A stretch of DNA of 64,000 nucleotides from Nautilus pompilius (lineage: Eukaryota > Mollusca > Cephalopoda > Nautilida > Nautilidae), in contig JACATO010002141.1 in assembly GCA_018389105.1 (NCBI GenBank), positions 631,345 through 695,344 on the forward strand. Direction: 5' to 3'. Of this stretch, positions 1 through 11,729 are shown one piece after another. The position numbers and the translations under genes were made by a program. The stretch's first letter is position 1; every line of letters begins with the position of its first letter. The notes beneath the pieces are model-generated. The model saw only the letters and a program-made list of their open reading frames with translations, made no database searches and was not told the origin of the DNA.

Positions 1-160
1 TCACCTGGGGACCGGCAGCTACACGCACGACACAAGTCAATTCCAGAAGAACTCGATTGTTCTCTTCTGTAAGGGGAGGGGACTGGGAACCGACCGAGGT
101 CTCGGTCCTACCAGCCGGAGGAGGGGGGGGGGGAAACCAACACCCGCTGCCAGCACTTAC

Positions 161-227
161 AGCCCGTGTCCTTCTGTATCTGCTCGATTTCCTCCGCCTG
201 TAACAACCTCGAGGTTCGCGTACCCAT
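161..227 (-). CDS. CHP1: CHP1-like calcineurin B homologous protein, first coding exon (gene continues off the left edge)
   Basis: Read on the minus strand from the ATG at 227, this exon encodes 22 residues, MGTRTSRLLQAEEIEQIQKD followed by TG. It then meets a consensus donor (gtaagt) at 160 in phase 1. The pattern is Met-Gly, a short basic/serine stretch, Leu-Leu, an acidic helix and a terminal Thr-Gly. It matches the N-terminus of calcineurin B homologous protein 1 (CHP1), an N-myristoylated EF-hand protein that binds Na+/H+ exchangers and acts in Ca2+-dependent signalling and membrane traffic. Gly2 fits myristoylation. The EF hands lie in exons outside the window; 1-160 would be intron 1. 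In human, CHP1 and NDUFAF1 both map to 15q15.1, so the adjacent NDUFAF1 gene supports the call. CHP2 or another calcineurin B relative is the main alternative. Confidence 0.78.
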
Positions 228-510
228 AACTGGACAGTTCGCTTCACCCTCTCTTACCTGTCCCCGACTGACAAAAGGTGAAGGTCGTCAGGTGACATCG
301 TCGGTCGCGATGCCTTACGTCTCAAGGAGAGAGAGAAAGGAAGCACGTCACCATCACGTGCTTAATAACAACAACAACAACAATAACAACAATACATCGT
401 TAATTAGTATAACTTACAATAATGGCTAATAATTACGGGTTTATTCAGGTCATCAGTAAAGTGTGCGGACTGTAACTGACCGGCCGTGATACTAATTAGG
501 TGTGCGAAAG
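228..510. promoter_or_regulatory. Putative bidirectional promoter between CHP1-like and NDUFAF1
   Basis: Less than 300 bp separates the CHP1-like start codon from the CpG-rich block assigned to the NDUFAF1 5' exon, and the two genes point away from each other. The interval contains a short (AAC)n run near 367-392 and many CpGs. A YY1-like AAGATGGCGG motif lies at its right edge (508-517); such motifs are common at TATA-less housekeeping starts. No TATA box was identified. Both transcription start sites are inferred. Confidence 0.5.
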
Positions 511-769
511 ATGGCGGAATGTGGCGAAATAGCGGGGGGGGTGGTAAAGTGAGCGGGGTGGGGGGGGTTCGCTTCCCAGGTTGGCCGGCTGCTGTGGGAC
601 TCTGTCCACCGCTGTATCATTGAAGAACGCATCGGAGACCGTCGGGAGGAGGAGGAGGAGAAGGAGTGAGGCTGGCTCCCTGGTCCCGCCGGGCTCCGGT
701 CTGCCTTTTGCCGTAACCTTCGCGTCTGTTCCTCCCCGGTGTTGCGCCACATCGACTCCGCTTCCTAAG
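511..769 (+). other. NDUFAF1: Probable 5' untranslated exon of NDUFAF1
   Basis: This is a CpG-rich block ending at a good donor (AAG|GTAAAC, GT at 770-771). The NDUFAF1 coding exon starts at 3928 and is preceded by acceptor candidates at 3725, 3907 and 3924, so an untranslated first exon here is the simplest model. The 5' boundary is unknown. Short open frames on both strands in this block show no family resemblance. Confidence 0.4.
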
Positions 770-963
770 GTAAACACGACGGAAATCTGATTAATTATTT
801 AAAATACCTGGCCTTGTTATTGTTGTTGTTGTTGTTTGTTTGTTTGTTTGTTTGTTTTAAAAAAAAAAAGAAAATTTTCCAGTTATAAATTTTTGAGGAC
901 ACAATTCGGGTTTTCGTGTGGCTCCCCTCTCCCAACCCCAGCATCAGATATAGGACTAAAGTT

Positions 964-3545
964 ACCACAGCTCTTCTCAGCCAGCAAATAATAATAGTTA
1001 GTTAATAAGACCTGAATACTGGTTGGCGGGTACCCTAAAATTACCACAGCTCTTCTCAGCCAGCAAATAATAATAATAAATAATAATAGTTAGTTAATAA
1101 GACCTGAATACTGGTTGGCGGGTACCCTAAAATTACCACAGCTCTTCTCAGCCAGCAAATAATAATATAATAAAATAATAATAGTTAGTTAATAAGACCT
1201 GAATACTGGTTGGCGGGTACCCTAAAATTACCACAGCTCTTCTCAGCCAGCAAATAATAATAAAATAATAATAGTTAGTTAATAAGACCTGGATACTGGT
1301 TGGCGGGTACCCTAAAATTACCACAGCTCTTCTCAGCCAGCAAATAATAATAATAAATAATAATAATAATTAGTTAATAAGACCTGGATACTGGCTGGCG
1401 GGTACCCTAAAATTACCACAGCTCTTCTCAGCCAGCAAATAATAATAATAAATAATAATAGTTAGTTAATAAGACCTGGATACTGGTTGGCGGGTACCCT
1501 AAAATTACCACAGCTCTTCTCAGCCAGCAATAATAATAATAAATAATAATAATAATTAGTTAATAAGACCTGGATACTGGCTGGCGGGTACCCTAAAATT
1601 ACCACAGCTCTTCTCAGCCAGCAAATAATAATAATAAATAATAATAGTTAGTTAATAAGACCTGAATACTGGCTGGCGGGTACCCTAAAATTACCACAGC
1701 TCTTCTCAGCCAGCAAATAATATAATAAAATAATAATAGTTAGTTAATAAGACCTGGATACTGGTTGGCGGGTACCCTAAAATTACCACAGCTCTTCTCA
1801 GCCAGCAAATAATAATAATAAATAATAATAGTTAGTTAATAAGACCTGGATACTGGTTGGCGGGTACCCTAAAATTACCACAGCTCTTCTCAGCCAGCAA
1901 ATAATAATAATAAATAATAATAGTTAGTTAATAAGACCTGGATACTGGCTGGCGGGTACCCTAAAATTACCACAGCTCTTCTCAGCCAGCAAATAAAATA
2001 ATAAATAATAATAATAATTAGTTAATAAGACCTGGATACTGGCTGGCGGGTACCCTAAAATTACCACAGCTCTTCTCAGCCAGCAAATAATAATAATAAA
2101 TAATAATAGTTAGTTAATAAGACCTGGATACTGGCTGGCGGGTACCCTAAAATTACCACAGCTCTTCTCAGCCAGCAAATAATAATAATAAATAATAATA
2201 ATAATTAGTTAATAAGACCTGGATACTGGCTGGCGGGTACCCTAAAATTACCACAGCTCTTCTCAGCCAGCAAATAATAATAATAAATAATAATAGTTAG
2301 TTAATAAGACCTGGATACTGGTTGGCGGGTACCCTAAAATTACCACAGCTCTTCTCAGCCAGCAAATAATAATAATAAATAATAATAGTTAGTTAATAAG
2401 ACCTGGATACTGGTTGGCGGGTACCCTAAAATTACCACAGCTCTTCTCAGCCAGCAAATAATAATAATAAATAATAATAGTTAGTTAATAAGACCTGGAT
2501 ACTGGTTGGCGGGTACCCTAAAATTACCACAGCTCTTCTCAGCCAGCAAATAATAATAATAAATAATAATAGTTAGTTAATAAGACCTGGATACTGGTTG
2601 GCGGGTACCCTAAAATTACCACAGCTCTTCTCAGCCAGCAAATAATAATAATAATAAATATAATAGTTAGTTAATAAGACCTGAATACTGGCTGGCGGGT
2701 ACCCTAAAATTACCACAGCTCTTCTCAGCCAGCAAATAATAATAATAAATAATAATAGTTAGTTAATAAGACCTGGATACTGGTTGGCGGGTACCCTAAA
2801 ATTACCACAGCTCTTCTCAGCCAGCAAATAATAATAATAAATAATAATAGTTAGTTAATAAGACCTGGATACTGGTTGGCGGGTACCCTAAAATTACCAC
2901 AGCTCTTCTCAGCCAGCAAATAATAATATAATAATAATAGTTAGTTAATAAGACCTGGATACTGGCTGGCGGGTACCCTAAAATTACCACAGCTCTTCTC
3001 AACCAGCAAATAATAATAGTTAGTTAATAAGACCTGAATACTGGCTGGCGGGTACCCTAAAATTACCACAGCTCTTCTCAGCCAGCAAATAATAATAATA
3101 AATAATAATAGTTAGTTAATAAGACCTGGATACTGGTTGGCGGGTACCCTAAAATTACCACAGCTCTTCTCAGCCAGCAAATAATAATAATAAATAATAA
3201 TAGTTAGTTAATAAGACCTGGATACTGGTTGGCGGGTACCCTAAAATTACCACAGCTCTTCTCAGCCAGCAAATAATAATAATAAATAATAATAGTTAGT
3301 TAATAAGACCTGGATACTGGTTGGCGGGTACCCTAAAATTACCACAGCTCTTCTCAGCCAGCAAATAATAATAATAAATAATAATAGTTAGTTAATAAGA
3401 CCTGGATACTGGTTGGCGGGTACCCTAAAATTACCACAGCTCTTCTCAGCCAGCAAATAATAATAATAAATAATAATAGTTAGTTAATAAGACCTGGATA
3501 CTGGCTGGCAGGTACCCTAAAATTACTGCAGCTCTTCTCAGCCAG
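964..3545. repeat. Satellite array, ~91-bp unit x ~29 copies, in the presumed NDUFAF1 5' intron
   Basis: About 29 head-to-tail copies of a unit of roughly 89-97 bp. A conserved core contains CTGGTTGGCGGGTACC (a KpnI site) and ACAGCTCTTCTCAGCCAG. An AT-rich spacer of AAT/AAAT repeats varies in length between copies. The core can pair CTGGCTG with CAGCCAG; copies with CTGGTTG would keep a G-U pair in RNA. The first and last copies are the most diverged, as expected for unequal crossing-over. Some neighbouring copies share variants (Ggatact versus Gaatact; ggcTgg versus ggtTgg), pointing to recent block amplification. Every unit carries TCTTCTCAG, a weak 3' splice-site look-alike. Confidence 0.97.
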
Positions 3546-3927
3546 CAGCACCTCAGATCCATCTGTGTCGTTTTCTGTTATAAGCTAACCATGAAGAAAT
3601 TCTACCACCGAGTTTGGAATTTAAATTCCAGAATTCAACGTTCGTTTTTCGTTTAAGTTTAAAAGAAGAAGTCTCTTAATTCTTGAAGAAGCAAACTTCT
3701 AATCACTGTTTTATTTCTCCCACAGGTGTAAGTTACAGCTTGACTTTCAGAAAAATTAGCAGTCAGTCAGCAGGGCGGTTTTAATGATTTAAATATCCTC
3801 TGGTTTCCTGTATTTCAGTGACGGTTTGTAGAGTGTTAGCCAATTATTCAGATAGGAGTAGAAAACGATTAATGTCAATAATCAGTGTATTATTTTTTAT
3901 TTATTAGGTGCTGGTAAATTACAGAAC
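3546..3927 (+). other. End of the presumed 5' intron of NDUFAF1 with candidate acceptors
   Basis: Unique sequence between the satellite and the start codon. Three acceptor candidates were seen: TTTCTCCCACAG ending at 3725, TTATTAG ending at 3907 and TTACAG ending at 3924. The 3725 site has the best pyrimidine tract. The one actually used cannot be decided from sequence alone. Confidence 0.4.
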
Positions 3928-6290
3928 ATGGCCTTGAATTTCAATATTGTGGCTAGGATGGCTGCAAACTCCAGTCAACAAGTCAGATGGGGACTTTGTC
4001 ATCTCTTGTCACCTGGGCAGATTGTCATTCAGATCCCCAGAGCAACCAGCGTGACGGTGTATGAAAGAGACAGGAAGGCTGGATATGATACTGCGATAGA
4101 TATGTCGACATGGCAGCACATAAAGAACGGGTTGAGGGGTCTCGGGTCAGAGCTGAGGCTGTTTTCTCAAGAGATTCAGGAAAAACTGCAGTGCTCTGCT
4201 CTCAACGACAGACGTCACTTGGATTACGAGTATATTTGGAAATGCAATAGCGAAGATGATGTCCATAAGTGGATTGTCACTTCGGACCAAGATCATGGTG
4301 AAGGCAGCAGCACAGCACATTTTGTTCTGAATGGAAAAAACAATGGCTTGTTCTATGGCAACCTCAGCACAGATGTTCCCAAGGATGGTATAATCAAACG
4401 AGCAGGTTACTGCAACATCAGGTCACCAAGGCATATGGTATGAATAAACAAAAAGAAAACAACAGCATGAAACACTATGGTTCCAATTGGTTTTAAACTT
4501 CTCATGTGTGAATAGAATTGCTTATTGCTTGCTTTTATTTAAAAGATTTTCAGCAGTAGATGAAAGCTGATTGGCTTAAAGTTTTCTCAGGTCTGCTATT
4601 TTCTCCATGGATGCGTGTGTGAATGTACGTAAGACGGATATTTACTGACATTGTATTTTATTTCTTGTTTGCTGCCTTTAGATGCATTTAAAGTGGTTGT
4701 GTGTAGTCTAAATCTGGTATTTATCTGCTGAGAATTTAGAAAACCTTAAAATGCAATGCTACAGAATCTCAAAGGTAATCATGAATTTTCTTAGCATTGC
4801 ATTACGTTTTCAAAATTATTGGCAGACAGAAACCAGATTCTAATGGCATTTGCAGTTGCTTTATCATTTTATCATTATGTTGATCAGCTTTATTACTATT
4901 TTGGAAAAGGTCTGTTTTTTGAATTTCCTTTTGAACAATTGTAAAGAAAATCTTTTAGGTCTCAACTTTAAGGGGGAAACTCTATCAAACTGAATGCACC
5001 CTTTTCTGCTCTGTTTGCAGAAATCTTTCAAACGGTCATGTTCCCTTGACTTGACACGGTACACACACCTGTTAATGCGAGTCAGAGGCGATGGCCGGAC
5101 ATATATGTTGAACTTTCAAATGGACATGACTTTTGATATTAGCTGGAACGTCATGAGTAATTTTGCTCTGTATACAAGAGGAGGACCATATTGGCAAGTC
5201 GCAAAGGTAAGGTTTTATTAGCAAAATGAATTGAAGTTTCTAATGCAATAAGGGCAAAACTATCTACTTTAATTTTTTTTTAAAACTCTTAACTATCAGT
5301 TTATTCTAATCAATCTAATAAATCTTTCCAGGGTCCAGGGCACTAAGTTAAGAAAAAATTCAGATTGAAGCATTATTTTTGTTGTTGCCAACTGATAAAT
5401 TTTAGAATTATGACAAGTATCTCTTCATGTTATGTAGAAATAACTTTATCAGTGGTTGACATGGTTTTCATGCTGCTATTGTCATTTAAATAATCATTGA
5501 CGATGCACATCTGAAAATTGTTCTAACACCAGCATTTAGAGTATCCCACTTTCATCTTATAGGTGTGAGATGTTATGGAGATATCAAATGAGCTGGGAAC
5601 TGCATAATAACTGAAAGAAATTGGATCGCTGATAACAGGCAAAACCGTATTAACAAGAGCTAAAGGCTTGTTTTGTTTGTAATAAATCTTGTCCATTAAA
5701 AAATTTAAAAACAAAGAAAAGCAACCCTTGAAATTTTGGCAAATTTTTTCAGCTCTCTGTTTACATAAGGACTGTGAGGAAGTTAACTTTTATTTGTCTG
5801 TAGTGTAGACAGGTAAAGATTTACTAGTGAGGTCTGCTCATCAAAACTTTGAAAGTGGATGCATTAGCAGCAGCTTTGAAAATATCTGATTTTCTTAAAA
5901 TTTGAAACAACTTCAGTAAGTTTCGTACCAACAGACCTACCTACAGGGAAGGGAATTCTTCAGAGACGATGTCAAACATGCGGTATGCGAAAATTAGTTT
6001 ATTGATGGAAAGAAAAGAAAAGGAAAACTTTTTCTCAAATTATTTTTTCTTGATGTATCTTGCAGATTCCATTTTCCAGATTTTACGAAAGCTTCAAAGG
6101 TCGGATCCAGGACAAACAAAACTTTCTCAGAACCAACAGAATAGGCACATTTGGAATTACCATCGGTGATGGGAATCCAGGTCCGTTTCATCTGGAAATT
6201 GATTACATTGCTGCAGTGTACGATGAAAACCACAATGAAGAGTTTGCTTATGAGATGTATGAGACAAAATCTGCTCATATTGGAACTTGA
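3928..6290 (+). CDS. NDUFAF1: NDUFAF1 / CIA30 mitochondrial complex I assembly factor, three coding exons
   Basis: Coding exons are 3928-4437, 5021-5206 and 6066-6290, all joined in phase 0 by GT/AG introns (donors gtatga and gtaagg; acceptors tttgcag and cttgcag). The predicted protein is 306 residues; human NDUFAF1 is 327. The first ~25 residues are uncharged or basic with no acidic residue, consistent with a mitochondrial presequence. The CIA30 domain fills roughly residues 85-300. Recognisable blocks are [19 protein letters not shown], the glycine-rich [40 protein letters not shown], and the C-terminal segment [23 protein letters not shown]30 proteins act in the MCIA complex that assembles the membrane arm of complex I. 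The gene is divergent from CHP1 and tail-to-tail with GNPNAT1. No disruption was seen. Confidence 0.95.
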
Positions 6291-8089
6291 TTCCCATTCC
6301 CCGCTACTGAGATGCATGAACATTTTGTCAGGAAAAACCATTTGATTTAAAAAACTGACAAGTGAATTTTTTTCCCCCTGTCAAATCTCAAATTTGTGGA
6401 GTTTTTATGGTTAATTTTAGAGAAACCAAACATCTTTATCCAGTCCCTGCTTTTTTGAACACAGTTTTGGTTGGTTAACTTTATATCTTGTTTGACATTT
6501 TGTGAAAACTTAAATGTTGTTGCGCATACTAATGTACAGAGCCAACATTTTTAGTTCTCAGATGATGATTGTATCTTGTATGATGCCATCTCTTTTTAGT
6601 TGTAATGACAAAACCTGGTAGCATTATGGTCTTATTTTTTTCTGGTAACAGGGTTAACAGATTAGGAATCACATGTATACTGAATGAGAGGCCATGATCG
6701 AAACCCTACTATAATGTTCATTACTCAGATGTGGGAGGAAACCCATGCTGCCAGCTGGTAAAGAAACCACGCCACAAGGGCTGCCTGAGCAGGCCACTCC
6801 TGACTGGGATTTGGACTCAGGCCCTCACATTTACAGGCAGTAGTCTAAAGTGCACCTTGTAAATATCTTATTTATAGTACTACCAAAAGGGATCTTTGTG
6901 GCTGTCTATGCAGATTGTGAAGCTTTCCAAATAGTGTTGAACACTGCCATTGGTTATGTAACAGCAGTGAAAAAGAATTGTGGTATTAGAATCTTCCATT
7001 GCCCAATCAATCTGGTATTGCTGCCCTTGATTTAAACAAAAACTGACCCTATGAATCCAGACACTATTTCAACAGAAATAGGATGCAATCCCACAGATGG
7101 CTGAGAGTAGATTTGATCCCAACAACATATCATCTGCAGTGTAGATGACTACAAAAATGAGGTGTTTTCTTTACACAGGACGTTTGTTAACTTTTTGTGA
7201 ATTTCATATCTTAGGCTGAATATTTTTACTTACCAATTCATCCTCCAATTATGTTGCTATGTACCATCTAGCAACGCCTGAAAACTTGTTCAAGACAGTT
7301 ACTTTCATACTGTAGACTCTCACAATGTCAGTAAAAGCTCAATTGCTCCAAGCCTAAACCATTGCCAAACTGATAACTTTTGTTCTTTTACCTGTTTTTC
7401 ACAAGTATTAATTGTACACTTAAGCAATAGTCAAGCACCACCAGATTTTCTTCCATAATAACTAAAAGTAAAATGTAACAACAACAACAACAACAAAGCA
7501 TGGTAGAGCAAAATCGTGTTTAAGATTTCTGTGTTACTCACACAAGCCTTGTGTCTGGCACATTTTAATTGCTTATGCACATACAGCTGGCTCTGGAAAT
7601 AATAAAGTTTGATATCAGTCTAGGAGACAACAGCTAAGGCAGCTACTTACAATGAAATATTCTGGGCTTTCCCAGAAATATAAGGATTAAGCTTGGGAAG
7701 CATCAATCTGAGTCCAGTCATCTTGTTGCTAAATAGTTAATTGTGGATATAGTCATGCCTGTAAAAGCTGCTACCAAAGATGGGGTAGTTACTTATGGAA
7801 TATGCCAGTAGGAGACTGAATAATCTTGGTTACAGAATGGGGTAAAGTGTCCAAGGTTATCAGCTCAACACAAGCAAGGTAGACTTAATTGTGACACTTT
7901 GGTGGAATTTGAAGAAATGGAGATTAAATTGATTTGATGAAAATTGGTTTCTGCTGTATGGTAATAATGTTCAAATAAAAATTTGGCAACACAGCACAAC
8001 TTATCATCAAGAAAACCTTGTCAGGGCCATAAATTCCTATCATGAAAACAGAATCTGTCACTTGTTATTACATTCACCATGTACTTGCT
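6291..8089 (+). other. NDUFAF1 3' UTR and downstream sequence
   Basis: No coding exon recognised. Candidate polyadenylation signals (AATAAA) occur at 7601-7606 and 7974-7979; which one is used is unknown. A short (AAC)n run lies near 7478-7496. Confidence 0.4.
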
Positions 8090-8270
8090 ACCAGTCTTTA
8101 CGAAAACCACCACCACATCTCATTGTGTGGCTGCAGTAGTGCAACGTCTCCAGAATAACAATGTAATTGGAACCCTTGTTTGGTGCCTATTATGAGCTCA
8201 GATTTGAACCCAATAGAGCAACTTTGTAATCAGTGAAGAGAAATCACTGTTTAGAGTATTGTGAAATGTC
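8090..8270 (+). mobile_element. Tc1-like DNA transposon fossil (transposase C-terminal fragment)
   Basis: In broken frames the plus strand reads VVQRLQNNN, then SSDLNPIEQL followed by a Cys-Asn-Gln stretch. This matches the Tc1 pattern in which a leucine/asparagine block is followed by SPDLNPIEHLWD, around the second catalytic Asp and the Glu region. A frameshift separates the parts and stops follow at once. No terminal inverted repeats were found. It is a decayed fragment, not a gene. Confidence 0.6.
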
Positions 8271-11200
8271 TCGGGCTCTGCACAACAGGTGATATATATA
8301 TCTTGACATTTTCAATGTAAAATACTAACACCATTAACTTTATAACAATATTTACAACTTCAACTAAATTTCTACCATTACCACAGTTTTCACAAAGTGA
8401 TTGTAATACTGGAAAACTAACAGATGATCCATCTTAATCTTTTCCTTTCCAGAATATCACTACTATACTGCTTTAGGTAATACTTTAATTCAGTAGTTCT
8501 GCAAGAAATTTGTTTTTGGAGAAGTTGATTGTGTTTATGATGGAGTATATATCATCTTAATAAAAAATACAATTATTAAAGTAGGCAATGAGAAAAAAAT
8601 ACTTGTACCAGTCTTTAAAAAAAGAACAAAAATTCTTAAGATTTCGAGGCAATCACTTATTTATTAACTTAAAAAAAAAACTACATACTCTAGTACACCA
8701 TGGCAATGTGATGAGTGACAGTTCATCATGGCTGCTGCTATTTTTTTTAATAAACCAGTAACCAAAAACCATTTCTCCTAAAACTTTAAACTTTGTTCAG
8801 AATGCTTTTAGAAATTTATTTCAGACTTTTCATGCTTACAGTGTATTCAAACTAATGTAAGTCTCATTCTTTCATTTTAAAACAGATATTTTCTTTTGGA
8901 ATTTTTCAATTCGTCATATTTAAGATTGTTTTGGAGGCAGGGAATGAAGTCAGGTGGCTGAATGGATGAGGCCAGAACAGACAGATCATGGTTGTTGTTG
9001 TTTTAATACTTAGTATCCAATACAGTTTTTACAAAGGCATTTTTTTTTTATTTTGGATGAAACAAAACAAATATATTTGTAAAAAATAGTTTATTTCATA
9101 ATCCAAACTTCCTTCACACTGAAAGGCTTTCATTGGTCCCAAATTATTTAGTATATTTTTTTTTATAAAAGAAAATAGTATGATTGCATCCACACATGAA
9201 TTATTCATCAATAATTATCTAGCAAACAAAATTTTTCAAAAAGAGTATTAGATCAAATGAATTGGTATAAGGTAAAGACAAGAGGGAGGTTAAAACTGGA
9301 TTAGTGTGAGATTAAAAATTTACTAAATACAAAAGTTCAAAATGAAAACAGTAGAAAAATAGTAAAGCTATGTGGACAGTTTAACTCAGGTAAATGTGTT
9401 TTGTAATTGGGTGTCATGGTCTGTTGACTACAGGAGTTACTGCAGCTTTACCATGAAGGATACTATAAGTTTATCACCATTTTGAAGGGCAAAATAAAAA
9501 TATCATCTTATCTGAAAAACATACAATAAGCTCTTGGTGAAAATAGGGTCTGCTAAGCATATAGCACAGGCAAACTACAATATCAAGTCAAACAGTTATA
9601 CATTTAAATAAAAATATATTCATTTCTGCAAGAATAAATGCGAGCACCAGTTTTATAGGATCTGCTGCTTATGATAGACAGGTTTTTTTTTTTAATGGAC
9701 TATTTTTGATAACAAACAGAGCTTGGCATCCAGCACAACATACATGCAAGACAGACAGACAGAGAGCATTGTATACAGTCATTTTCAGTTGATCAGTTGC
9801 TGATTGAGGCATTGATTCTAAAACCTGTTCTGCTGGATTTCATAAGACTCAGGTGCTCAGGGAAGCAGCAGAAATCTTTGTTTCCTTTAAAAAAGTACTG
9901 TATTCTCCAGGTTGAACTTTGAATGCACCATTAATGAGGTAATTTGGAAATGTATTCATATGGATTTAACCCCCAGAGTATACAGGTGAAAAAAGAAAGA
10001 ACATCTGCCTGATTTTCACAGTAAACTCAGCGATGAGCTCAGAGACAAAAAATAATAACGATATAGCAACAGACAATTTGTATGCTAGAAGACTAAACTT
10101 AATAGCTTTGATGATAAGTCTCATCCTTAATCCATCCTTTGACTGACACAGAAAACAAACGACCATTCAGTGCAAGTTCCTGATAACTCATGGCGCATGA
10201 AAAAGAGAGAGAAGAATTTAAGTTTTGCATGTTCTAAATATAAAAGGAATCAGTCCAATAAATGAATTAAGAAATAGAATTGTGAGTTGTTGTAAACTGA
10301 TACAGGACTTAAAATATATTTAAGGGTAACTTTTTTTTTTTTTTTTTTGCTTGTAAATAAATAAATGTTTGTAATGGTGAAAACAACCTTAATTAGGCAT
10401 ACAGCCAGCAAGATATTCCAGACTACAGAGTAATTTAGCTAATTATTTTCTGAAGGTAAACTAAACAGAACAAGATTATGAAGTCTTAAGTCAAACAAAC
10501 AGAAAAAGTTCAAATTTCTAATTAATCAATCAACAAACGAACCATTTCGTCACAGAAGCTTGAATTAAAAACACTTTACAATAAGTTAATTTCAATTGTG
10601 TGGTGAACAGCTGCATAGTTCAATAACAAAAACCAGTAAAAAAAAAAAGATTATTATTTTATTTAAAATAGCTTTTAAGGTTTTCTAGGGTAATACTATT
10701 GTTTTGTTGAAGAAAATGCTGAGATATCCTGTTTCTCAGGTCTCAACAGAAATCGGAAGTCAATCGTGCAGCCAGCTGCACGCATTAAAACAAACACCCA
10801 AGAGGTGTCAGCTAAAGATCTCGTGAGAAAATGTCAGGAAAGAAGACAACACAAGACGACAAATGTGAAGTTCTCCGGGCTTACTTAAACCACAACAGAA
10901 TCTATCTTTAAATTATGTAATTCTTTCTTGAGTTATCAGCTTAATATATAAATAGATGGCCTTGAGTTCTCAACTTATAGTGTACTGGAAATGTAGAAAG
11001 CATGGGGGAAATCCAGGACAACCAGCAACTTGTGATGCCTGAAGAGAACATAAAGCACATTTACACTGCACTGCTCAAAAGCCCGTAAGAGCTTTAGCCT
11101 TCTGACACTGCCTCAAGAAACAATAGCATCCTGTTGTTTGAAAACCCTTGCACAGATCAACACAGCTCAGTTTACACAAAATGTATTTGAAACACTGAAT

Positions 11201-11729
11201 AATTTACTCGTTTTACTCTTAAAAAAAAAAAAGTTTGTTTTAAATAATGTATTGTGTTTGCAGACAAAAAATGCCTTAAAAAAAATCTAATTCGGTTTAA
11301 CCCAATATTTAGCAGGTCAAGCTTATTCAGGGTGAAGACAAAACAAAATACCACAGACCAGCTGATCGTAAGCATTAAAGAGCATCTCCTGTCAAAATTT
11401 TCACAATATAATGAGTCTTTTATGAAAGTCCTCTGGATTATTTTAATATTTGTAGTATGGTTGCTATAATAATGCACAAAGTATGTTCAATGTATAAAAA
11501 TAAGACCATACATTCTGATCTTACAAATAACAATATAGAAAAAAAGACTGTTATAATAAATTATATATATATATATATCATGTTAATACACAACCTATAT
11601 TAAGCAAGTATGTCATACATTACCTTCACCAAAATTAGATATGTAAATGGTAGATATGTACCAAAATGTCTTTGTAAATGGATTCCAGTGATCATGTGGA
11701 ATGAACAACTAAAACATTAATTTAATTTC
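8271..11729. other. AT-rich intergenic region between NDUFAF1 and GNPNAT1 tails
   Basis: CpG-poor, AT-rich sequence with poly-A/T runs (for example 10331-10348) and a short (AT)n near 11562-11578. The small open frames have no family resemblance and atypical composition. Part of the right end should be the GNPNAT1 3' UTR (minus strand). Several TTTATT motifs could serve as its polyadenylation signal, but none can be chosen. Confidence 0.4.

Noticed and set aside
2817..3002. Minus-strand open frame within the satellite
   Set aside because: Simply two satellite units translated; no protein evidence.
964..3545. CRISPR-like array of repeats and spacers
   Set aside because: Units are ~91 bp tandem copies with no unique spacers, in an intron-containing animal genome.
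6690..6860. Possible tRNA-derived SINE (minus strand, GAGTCCAAATCC resembling a B box)
   Set aside because: No convincing A box at proper spacing, no clear boundaries or second copy in the window.
8935..9010. tRNA-like A-box (GGTGGCTGAATGGATG) suggesting a SINE head
   Set aside because: No B box at the right distance; similarity too short.
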